This document shows, piece after piece, positions 1 through 5,041 of a stretch of 5,041 bases of DNA. Both the position numbers and the translations under genes were made by a program. A model generated the notes under the pieces. That model was not told the origin of the DNA. It saw only the letters and a program-made list of their open reading frames with translations, and ran no database searches. This stretch comes from Candidatus Avipropionibacterium avicola (lineage in GTDB: Bacteria > Actinomycetota > Actinomycetes > Propionibacteriales > Propionibacteriaceae). The stretch lies in contig DVLP01000181.1 of the NCBI GenBank assembly GCA_018715445.1, forward strand, positions 1-5,041. The letters run 5' to 3'. Numbering within the stretch: the first letter of the stretch is position 1; each line of letters begins with the position of its first letter.

Positions 1-1
1 C

Positions 2-139
2 GAGGACGACGAGGAGATCGCCGAGTACGTGGCCGGGCTCGAGGAGTCCCAGGACGCTGCGGACCTGCCGGAGGCCACCGGGGACGCGATCGCGGCCGAC
101 TTCGAGCGTTACCTGCGCCGCCGCAACCACGGCGTCTGA
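2..139 (+). CDS. C-terminal end of a probable PAC2-family protein (partial, 5' end outside window)
   Basis: An open frame enters from the left edge and ends at TGA 137-139, leaving 45 codons. The visible tail is very acidic at first (it begins EDDEEIAEYVAGLEE), then has a short proline-containing linker, then an amphipathic segment (DAIAADFERYLRRR) and a basic end (NHGV). This acidic helix, linker and 'FER-[YF]-L-R-R' ending resembles the C-terminus I recall for actinobacterial PAC2-family proteins, which are related to proteasome-assembly chaperones and whose bacterial role is unsettled. That match rests on a short tail and memory, not on a domain, so another family remains possible. The frame has the same G/C-rich codon use as the neighbours, so a real gene end is well supported. 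It converges on rpe and stops 25 bases from the rpe stop codon, so it is not part of the minus-strand operon. Confidence 0.6.
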   Translation, partial: EDDEEIAEYVAGLEESQDAADLPEATGDAIAADFERYLRRRNHGV

Positions 140-164
140 TCCCACGCTCGAGGCTGGCTCGGAG
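140..164. other. 25-base gap between convergent genes
   Basis: These 25 bases separate the stop codon of the plus-strand gene (137-139) from that of rpe (165-167, minus strand). The only symmetry is a 4-base inverted repeat, CGAG at 149-152 and CTCG at 158-161 with a 5-base loop, and no T-run follows on either strand. That is too weak to call an intrinsic terminator. Transcripts from both sides probably run into the opposite gene or end by a factor-dependent route (inference). Confidence 0.6.
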
Positions 165-836
165 TCAACCGGCGGCGGCCGTGGCCGACTCCCGCAGGGC
201 GGTGATCATCGCGTCCGGGTCGTCGGCACCGAAGACGGCCGAACCGGCAACGAAGCAGTCCGCACCGGCCTCGGCACAGCGTTCGATGGTCTCGGCCGAG
301 ACACCACCGTCGAGCTGCAGCACGATCCGGCCCGGCTCGCCCCGGCGACTGCGTCGCTCGATCAGCTCACGGGTCCGACGGATCTTCGGCAGGCACAGGT
401 CGAGGAAGCTCTGACCGCCGAAGCCGGGCTCGACGGTCATCACCAGCACCATGTCGAGCTCGTTCAGCAGGTCCTCGTACGGCTCGATCGGGGTGGCTGG
501 CTTGAGCGCCATCGCGGCCTTGGCACCCGCGGACCGCAGCTCACGGGCCAGCCGTACGGGAGCCTTGGCAGCCTCCACGTGGAAGGTGACCGATTCGGCA
601 CCCGCCTCCGCATAGGCCGGGGCCCAACGATCCGGGTCCTCGATCATCAGGTGGATGTCGAGCAGCTTCGGCGTGACCGCCCGGATCGCTTCCACCACAG
701 GAAGTCCGAGCGTCAGGTTCGGCACGAAGTGGTTGTCCATCACGTCGACGTGGAGCCCGTCGGCCGAGGGGATCCGCTCGATCTCGGCCTGCAGGTTGGC
801 GAAGTCGGCCGACAACAGGCTGGGGTGAATGCTCAT
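165..836 (-). CDS. rpe: Ribulose-phosphate 3-epimerase
   Basis: This 223-residue cytoplasmic enzyme interconverts D-ribulose 5-phosphate and D-xylulose 5-phosphate in the pentose phosphate pathway. Its length fits the family (about 210-230). It shows the full TIM-barrel signature: N-terminal [10 protein letters not shown] (3-12); [16 protein letters not shown] (29-44) with metal ligands H29 and D31; DIHLMI (60-65) with ligand H62; the loop [12 protein letters not shown] (133-144); LDGGV (175-179) with catalytic/metal D176; and the phosphate-binding VAGSAVFG (196-203). The N in DVMDN, where many bacteria have G, is common in actinobacteria as I recall. The frame stays open far upstream through rsmB, but homology begins at ATG 834-836. 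A GTG two codons earlier (840-842) is an alternative, but it lies only 3 bases from the G-rich candidate ribosome site, which favours the ATG. It is the last gene of the cluster, 32 bases after rsmB. Confidence 0.97.
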   Translation of the reverse strand: MSIHPSLLSADFANLQAEIERIPSADGLHVDVMDNHFVPNLTLGLPVVEAIRAVTPKLLDIHLMIEDPDRWAPAYAEAGAESVTFHVEAAKAPVRLARELRSAGAKAAMALKPATPIEPYEDLLNELDMVLVMTVEPGFGGQSFLDLCLPKIRRTRELIERRSRRGEPGRIVLQLDGGVSAETIERCAEAGADCFVAGSAVFGADDPDAMITALRESATAAAG

Positions 837-845
837 GTCCACGGG

Positions 846-849
846 CCCC
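846..849 (-). promoter_or_regulatory. Weak candidate ribosome binding site for rpe
   Basis: On the minus strand, GGGG (849 to 846) sits 9 bases before the rpe ATG at 836. It is only a partial match to AGGAGG. The spacing suits the ATG and not the GTG at 842-840, and that is its main use in choosing the start. The rest of the 32-base rsmB-rpe gap shows no promoter or terminator that I can support. Confidence 0.35.
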
Positions 850-868
850 ACTCTAGGCGGAGCCGCTC

Positions 869-2239
869 TCAGCCGGTTCGCCGGATGATCGCCAAGAACA
901 TCGCATCGGTGCCGTGGCGGTGGGGCCACAGCTGCAGGAAGTCGCCGTCGGCGCCGTCGACCTCGGGCACCAGGGCACCGGCCGGCTCGAGCGCGACGTC
1001 GTCGCGTCCGGCCAGGACGTCGGCCACCACCTCGACGGTCTCGCTGCGGTGGGGCGAACAGGTGGCATAGCCCACCACTCCCCCGACCCGACAACTGTCG
1101 ATCGCCGCGGTCAACAGGCTGCGCTGCAACGGTCCGAGGTCGTCGAGATCCTCGGGCTGGTGGCGCCACCGGGACTCGGGCCGACGCCGCAGCGCCCCGA
1201 GCCCGGTGCACGGGACGTCGGCCAGCACCCGGACGAAGGAACCGTCGCGCCACGGTGGGCGGGTGCCGTCACCACAGACCACCAGGGGCTCAGGTCGTAC
1301 CGCCCGTACGGTCGAGGACACCAGGTCGGCGCGGTGCATGCTGCGTTCGTTCGCGACCAGGTGCTGGTCCTGCTCGGCGGCCAGGGCGGCCAACAGGGCT
1401 GCCTTGCCGCCGGGACCGGCACACAGGTCGAGCCAGGTGCCGATCGGAGCTTCGGCGCGTGCCAGCGCCAGCGCCACCAGTTGGGAGCCGGCGTCCTGCA
1501 CTCCCGCCCGGCCGTCGCGCACGGCGGCCAACGATCCCGGGTTGCCCTGCCAGGTGGCCTGCAGCGGCGACGGGCCCCCGGCCTGCGCGCCCTCGGCGAC
1601 CAACTCGTCGACGCTGATCAGCCCGGGCCGGGCCACCAGGGTCGGCTCGGCTGCCACGTTGTTCGCGTCCAGGGCCTGCTGCAACTGCGGATCGTCGGGG
1701 GCGAGGCCGAGCCGGTCGGCGAAGGCCGTCACGATCCACTCCGGGTGCATGGTGCGCACCGCGACCGCACCGATCGGGTCCTGGTCGCGGGCCAGATCGT
1801 CCAGCCACTTTTCGAGGCTGCGTTGGGCCACCTTGCGCAGTACGGCGTTGACCAGCCCGGTGACCCGGGCACCGATCTGTTGGCGGGCGAGGTCTACGCT
1901 GGTCGAGATCGCTGCGTGTGCAGGGATCCGGGTGGCCAGCAGCTGATGGGCGCCGAGGCAGAGCAGGTCGACAACATCGGCCTCGAGGGTGTCGGTGCCC
2001 CGTCGGGCCGCGACCTCGATGATCCGCTCGTAGGTGCCCAGGCCGCGGCAGGTGCCGTTGATGAGCTCGGTGGCCAACGCCGCGTCGCGACCCTCCAGGC
2101 CGGCCTGGTGGATCAGTTGGCCGCCGACGATGTTGGCGTAGGCACCGTTGCCGGTGACCTCGGTGATGGCACGGAAGGCCACCGTCCGGACCGCATCGCG
2201 GCGCAGGTGGGGATTGCGTTCCCGCCCGGGTTGGCTCAT
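869..2239 (-). CDS. rsmB: 16S rRNA (cytosine-967-C5)-methyltransferase RsmB
   Basis: This 456-residue protein is a typical two-domain RsmB (Fmu). It uses S-adenosylmethionine to methylate a cytosine of 16S rRNA (C967 in E. coli numbering). Residues about 10-150 form the NusB-like RNA-binding domain, with the family segments [17 protein letters not shown] (58-74) and [12 protein letters not shown] (127-138). Residues about 230-454 form the Rossmann methyltransferase domain: [15 protein letters not shown] (246-260); SAM-binding motif [11 protein letters not shown] (271-280); acidic E298; D324 in CGDGT; motif IV DVPC (341-344) with C344; and motif VI YATCS (391-395) with the predicted nucleophile C394. 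Both cysteines of the two-cysteine m5C mechanism are present, so it should be active. The start is ATG 2237-2239, which overlaps the fmt stop codon and has a good GGAG 8 bases upstream. The fmt-rsmB order is also seen in E. coli and many other bacteria. Confidence 0.97.
   Translation of the reverse strand: MSQPGRERNPHLRRDAVRTVAFRAITEVTGNGAYANIVGGQLIHQAGLEGRDAALATELINGTCRGLGTYERIIEVAARRGTDTLEADVVDLLCLGAHQLLATRIPAHAAISTSVDLARQQIGARVTGLVNAVLRKVAQRSLEKWLDDLARDQDPIGAVAVRTMHPEWIVTAFADRLGLAPDDPQLQQALDANNVAAEPTLVARPGLISVDELVAEGAQAGGPSPLQATWQGNPGSLAAVRDGRAGVQDAGSQLVALALARAEAPIGTWLDLCAGPGGKAALLAALAAEQDQHLVANERSMHRADLVSSTVRAVRPEPLVVCGDGTRPPWRDGSFVRVLADVPCTGLGALRRRPESRWRHQPEDLDDLGPLQRSLLTAAIDSCRVGGVVGYATCSPHRSETVEVVADVLAGRDDVALEPAGALVPEVDGADGDFLQLWPHRHGTDAMFLAIIRRTG
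2236..2239 (-). other. ATGA stop/start overlap joining fmt and rsmB
   Basis: Read on the minus strand, 2239 to 2236 is ATGA. The rsmB start ATG (2239-2237) overlaps the fmt stop TGA (2238-2236). This arrangement usually reflects translational coupling, here between two translation-related genes in one transcript. Confidence 0.93.
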
Positions 2240-3156
2240 GTGAGTGACTCCGCGGCCTCGAACTGGACGCCACGGGCCCAGTCGGCGGCCCGCATCGCCT
2301 TCTTGCCCGGCGGCTGGATCTGCACCAGCTCCAACAGACCCTCACCGGTGCCGACATGGACCGACTTCTTCGACACCACGAGTTGTCCGGCCGGGGCCTG
2401 GCCCTCGCTCGGAGCAGCGGTGATCACCTTGAACCGCTCCCCGCGGAACAGCGCCCACGCGCCGGGCGCCGGGGTGCAGCCACGGATCTGGCGGTCCAGC
2501 TCGGTCGCGGTCCGGGTGAAGTCCAGTCGGGCGTCCTCGACGGTGAGCTTCGGGGCCATGGTGACGCCGTCCTCGGGCTGCGGGGTGGCCACCGCCGTGC
2601 CTGCCGCGATCGCGTCCAAGGTGCGGACCAGCAGCCCGGCACCGTCGACGGCCAGCTCGGAGAGCAGGTCACCGGCCGTGGTCCCGGCCTCGATCGGGGT
2701 CTGGATCCGGTCGTACACCGGTCCGGCATCCATCGCCTTCACCAGTGAGAACGTGCAGGCACCGGTCTGGGTGTCACCGGCGATCACCGCATGCTGGACC
2801 GGGGCGGCACCGCGCCAGCGCGGCAGCAGCGAGAAGTGCAGGTTGACCCACCCGTGGGTCGCCAGGTCGATCACCCGCTGCGGCACCAGGGCCCCGTAGG
2901 CGACGACCGGGCAGCAGTCGGGGGCCAACTCCCCCAGCCGGGCCACGAAGTCGGCCTCGGACGGCCGCTCCGGCTTGAGCACCTCCAGCCCCAACTCCTC
3001 GGCCCGGGCACCGACCGGGCTCGGCACCAGCCGCCGCCCGCGACCGGCAGGAGCATCGGGGCGGGTCACGACGGCGATCACCTCGTGATCGGACTCGACC
3101 AGGGCGTTCAGGGACGGGACGGCAACCTCAGGGGTTCCGGCAAAGACGACGCGCAC
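2236..3156 (-). CDS. fmt: Methionyl-tRNA formyltransferase
   Basis: This 306-residue cytoplasmic enzyme moves a formyl group from 10-formyltetrahydrofolate to Met on initiator tRNA, giving fMet-tRNA for translation initiation. Its length is close to the 315 of E. coli. The N-terminal formyltransferase domain (about 1-205) opens with the canonical MRVVFAGTPE (1-10). It continues with VVAYGALVP (84-92), then WVNLHFSLLPRWRGAAPVQ (103-121) containing catalytic N105 and H107, and AMDAGPVY (141-148) with catalytic D143. The C-terminal tRNA-binding domain (about 208-306) carries RQIRGCTPAPGAWA (222-235) and ends with QPPGKKAMRAADWARG (281-296). The start is GTG 3154-3156: an in-frame TAG at 3166-3168 rules out a longer protein and homology begins exactly there. 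It lies 24 bases after priA and overlaps rsmB by 4. No peptide deformylase gene (def), which precedes fmt in E. coli, is present in the window. Confidence 0.98.
   Translation of the reverse strand: MRVVFAGTPEVAVPSLNALVESDHEVIAVVTRPDAPAGRGRRLVPSPVGARAEELGLEVLKPERPSEADFVARLGELAPDCCPVVAYGALVPQRVIDLATHGWVNLHFSLLPRWRGAAPVQHAVIAGDTQTGACTFSLVKAMDAGPVYDRIQTPIEAGTTAGDLLSELAVDGAGLLVRTLDAIAAGTAVATPQPEDGVTMAPKLTVEDARLDFTRTATELDRQIRGCTPAPGAWALFRGERFKVITAAPSEGQAPAGQLVVSKKSVHVGTGEGLLELVQIQPPGKKAMRAADWARGVQFEAAESLT
2248..2251 (-). promoter_or_regulatory. Ribosome binding site of rsmB, inside the 3' end of fmt
   Basis: On the minus strand GGAG (2251 to 2248) lies 8 bases before the rsmB ATG and within the last codons of fmt. 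It supports the chosen start and suggests that rsmB can also recruit ribosomes itself, besides being coupled to fmt by the ATGA overlap. Confidence 0.7.
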
Positions 3157-3180
3157 CCGCGAAGTCTAACGATCGCGCCG
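3157..3180 (-). promoter_or_regulatory. priA-fmt gap: no Shine-Dalgarno site, small inverted repeat before the fmt GTG
   Basis: These 24 bases lie between the priA stop (3181-3183) and the fmt GTG. On the minus strand they contain no GGAG-like element at a useful distance. Instead CGCGA (3177 to 3173) and TCGCG (3162 to 3158) could pair across a 10-base loop, ending one base before the GTG. The region also holds the in-frame TAG that fixes the fmt start. Translation of fmt may depend on ribosomes arriving from priA, or start without a Shine-Dalgarno contact (inference). The 5-base stem is short enough to be chance. Confidence 0.4.
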
Positions 3181-5041
3181 TCAGATCTCTCGGGGGTCGA
3201 CCCGGACGCGGACCGTGCCCTCGCGCTTGTGGGCACTGCGGTTGGCCAGGGTGGCCCGGACCTGACGGGTGAGCGTGGCCCCGGCCGCCGCCGGCACGGT
3301 CAGGCTGGTCCTCACCCAGGGCTCCTCACTGTGCACCGGTGCCTCGATCGGTCCGGGGCCCAGCGCCAGCACGTCGGGACAGTCCTTCAGCTCGGCGAGC
3401 AACTGGCGTACGACATCACCCACGGCGGCCTCCGGTCCCTCGACGGCGACCATCTTGGCGGCCGGCGGCAGTTGGGCGGTGCGTCGGTCCTCCCACTCAC
3501 GCTGTGCGGTGCCGACCGGGTCCATCCGCAGGAAAGCCTGCAGGGTGGCCGACTCGCCGGGCCCGACCGCGATCACGGTGCCGCCGTCGACACCGGAGCG
3601 CACCAGCCCGGTCGCATTCCACCACCGGCGCAGGGCTTCCTCGCCGGTGCGCAGCTCGGGGCGCTGCAACAGCAGCACCGTGTCCATCAGCACCGCGGCC
3701 GCATAGCCGCCGGGGGTGGCCGGCTCGGCTCCGGGCGTGGCCACCACCAGGGCCGGCTCGTCGCTGACCTCGGCCAGCACCCGGTCTCCGGAGGAGCGCC
3801 GGATCGCGGTGTTGGGGAACGCCTTGCCCAGCTCCTCGGCGGTGCGGATCGCGCCGACGACCGGGGCGCGCCACCGGCTGTCACCGCACTCGGGGCACTG
3901 CCAGCCCCGGACCGGATGCCCGGCCCAGGTGCAACTGACCCGTTGGTGGACGGCCTGGGTCGGGCCGTTGCACTGCGGACAGCGGACCGGTTCACGACAG
4001 GTCTGGCAGACCAGGCTGGCCAGGTAGCCGGCCCGCGGCACCTGCACCAGGACGGGCCCCTGGGCCAAGCCGGCCCGCATCACCGAGAACACCTCGCGCG
4101 GCAGCCGGGCCGCTCGGGCCGCCGGGTCGCGGTCGAGGGCCCGGTCGTCGTCGGCGGCGATGCGTACCGCCGGAGCGAGCCGTCGGAACCGTTCCCGCGG
4201 CAGCGTCAGGTCACGCAGCCAGTCACGGCGGACCAGGTCGGCGACCTCTGCGGTGCGGGCGTGGCTGGCGAACAGCACGGCGGTCTGCTCGCGGCTGGCG
4301 CGCAGTGCGAGCACGTCACGGGCCTGCGGGTACGGTGCGCGCGGCTCCGACAGCAGGTCGTCGCCGTCGTCCCACAACGCCACCAGGCCGAGGTTGGCCA
4401 CCGGGGCGAAGGCGGCCGCCCGGGTGCCGAGCACCACCGGCACCTGGCCCCGGACCACGGCCAGGAAGGAACGGTAGCGGGCCGACGGCCCGAGGTCGGC
4501 GCTCAGGGTCGTCACCGCGTCCTTGCCGAGCACCGCCGTACAGGCCTCGGTGAGTCGTTCCAGATCGGTCGCATCGGGCACGATGCACAGGCTGCCGCGT
4601 CCCGAGGCCCAGGTCGCGGCGGCGGCGCGGGCGAACCCGGCCGCCCAGTCACCGGCCGGTACGGCGGCCGGCACCGGTTGCCACGCTGCCCGTGGGCTGT
4701 GGCCCTGCTCCAGGGCGGTCAGGAACCCTGCCCCACCGACGACCTCCTCGAACGGCCCGGCGTCCAGCCCGGTCAGGTCATCGGCGCTCGGCAGGCTCCG
4801 CTGCCGGGGCGTGGCCTTCTCGGTGGTGGCATGCCGCGGCGGCACCGCCAGTCGGACGACATCGTTGAAGGTGCCGGCCCAGTGGTCGGCCACGGCGCGG
4901 ACCAGCCCGGCCACCGGGGCGGTCAGCACCGGCTCGGTCGATACCACCCGGTTGATCGGCTGGACCCGGTCGTGCTCGGTGTGGTCACGGATCGACAGCA
5001 CGAAGCCGTCGCAGAGCCGTCCGGCGAAGCGGACCTTGACC
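3181..5041 (-). CDS. priA: Probable primosomal protein N' (PriA), actinobacterial helicase-motif-less type; 5' end outside window
   Basis: The frame runs off the right edge, giving 619 residues here (numbered from codon 5040-5038); the true N-terminus is missing. PriA recognises stalled or repaired forks and helps reload the replisome. The visible start VKVRFAGRLCDGFVL (1-15), with RVVSTEPVLT (31-40), is the conserved 3'-DNA-end-binding domain. A helicase-like core follows, but no Walker A (GxxGxGKT) is present, and WDDGDD (223-228) stands where DEEH-type helicases have motif II. Known actinobacterial PriAs share this loss and are not expected to have ATPase or helicase activity. The zinc region (345-385) has C345, C348, C354, C357, C370, C382 and C385, but A373 where an eighth Cys is expected, with H375 nearby. 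Then come GAIRTAEELGKAFP (396-409), ALVVATPGAEP (430-440) and the C-terminal LPPAAKMVAVEG (524-535). A GTG at 5001-4999 is in frame but lies inside the conserved N-terminal domain and is not the start. priA is the first visible gene of the operon. Confidence 0.95.
   Translation of the reverse strand, partial: VKVRFAGRLCDGFVLSIRDHTEHDRVQPINRVVSTEPVLTAPVAGLVRAVADHWAGTFNDVVRLAVPPRHATTEKATPRQRSLPSADDLTGLDAGPFEEVVGGAGFLTALEQGHSPRAAWQPVPAAVPAGDWAAGFARAAAATWASGRGSLCIVPDATDLERLTEACTAVLGKDAVTTLSADLGPSARYRSFLAVVRGQVPVVLGTRAAAFAPVANLGLVALWDDGDDLLSEPRAPYPQARDVLALRASREQTAVLFASHARTAEVADLVRRDWLRDLTLPRERFRRLAPAVRIAADDDRALDRDPAARAARLPREVFSVMRAGLAQGPVLVQVPRAGYLASLVCQTCREPVRCPQCNGPTQAVHQRVSCTWAGHPVRGWQCPECGDSRWRAPVVGAIRTAEELGKAFPNTAIRRSSGDRVLAEVSDEPALVVATPGAEPATPGGYAAAVLMDTVLLLQRPELRTGEEALRRWWNATGLVRSGVDGGTVIAVGPGESATLQAFLRMDPVGTAQREWEDRRTAQLPPAAKMVAVEGPEAAVGDVVRQLLAELKDCPDVLALGPGPIEAPVHSEEPWVRTSLTVPAAAGATLTRQVRATLANRSAHKREGTVRVRVDPREI

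Noticed and set aside
149..161. CGAG/CTCG inverted repeat in the convergent gap as a bidirectional terminator
   Set aside because: The stem is only 4 bases and no T-run follows on either strand; the symmetry is expected by chance at this base composition.
856..867. Short GCGG-AG-CCGC palindrome between rsmB and rpe as a regulatory hairpin
   Set aside because: The loop would be only two bases and the stem four; such G/C palindromes are common by chance in this sequence.
181..1070. Plus-strand open frames opposite rpe and the end of rsmB (181-414, 579-1070)
   Set aside because: They are antisense shadows with no domain, no supporting ribosome site and arginine/serine-rich composition.
837..1253. 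In-frame upstream extension of rpe to 1253
   Set aside because: It lies inside rsmB in another frame and encodes an arginine-rich low-complexity peptide. Rpe homology begins exactly at the ATG at 836.
1290..2357. Alternative minus-strand frame of 355 codons spanning rsmB and the end of fmt
   Set aside because: It is highly arginine/proline-rich, has no domain, and is a frame shadow of rsmB, whose own frame carries every family motif.
914..2899. A 661-codon open frame on the plus strand, opposite rsmB and most of fmt
   Set aside because: It is antisense to two complete genes with intact catalytic motifs. The translation is low-complexity (rich in G, R, A, Q, P, V) without any recognisable domain, as expected from the complementary strand of G/C-rich codons.
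1..5041. Hidden mobile element, CRISPR array, toxin-antitoxin, defence or phage system
   Set aside because: Nearly every base is inside a recognised housekeeping gene, the gaps total 81 bases, and I saw no direct repeats, terminal inverted repeats, tRNA-like structures or composition breaks.

Overview
This is an ordinary, densely packed stretch of chromosome from a high-G+C actinobacterium. The composition is visibly G/C-rich, with strong G/C preference at third codon positions. The gene order priA-fmt-rsmB-rpe is one I recognise from actinobacteria, and the PriA homologue has the degenerate, helicase-motif-less form typical of that phylum. I cannot fix the genus; a member of the Propionibacteriales or a related order is a guess.

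Layout, left to right. Positions 2-139 (+) hold the last 45 codons of a gene that begins before the window, probably a PAC2-family protein. It converges, across only 25 bases, on a minus-strand cluster that fills the rest of the window. Read in the direction of transcription (right to left), the cluster is: priA (3181 to beyond 5041, its 5' end cut off by the window edge), fmt (2236-3156), rsmB (869-2239) and rpe (165-836). The spacings are 24 bases, a 4-base ATGA overlap, and 32 bases, so the four genes are very probably one operon with its promoter outside the window.

The operon joins a replication-restart protein (PriA), the formyltransferase that makes initiator fMet-tRNA (Fmt), a 16S rRNA m5C methyltransferase (RsmB) and a pentose-phosphate enzyme (Rpe). 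The genes share a growth-linked housekeeping theme rather than one pathway.

I found no mobile element, CRISPR array, RNA gene, phage or defence gene, and no convincing candidate for a new system. The points most worth a second look are a changed zinc-ligand position in PriA, the non-Shine-Dalgarno GTG start of fmt with a small inverted repeat in front of it, and an internal GTG in priA that could be mistaken for its start.
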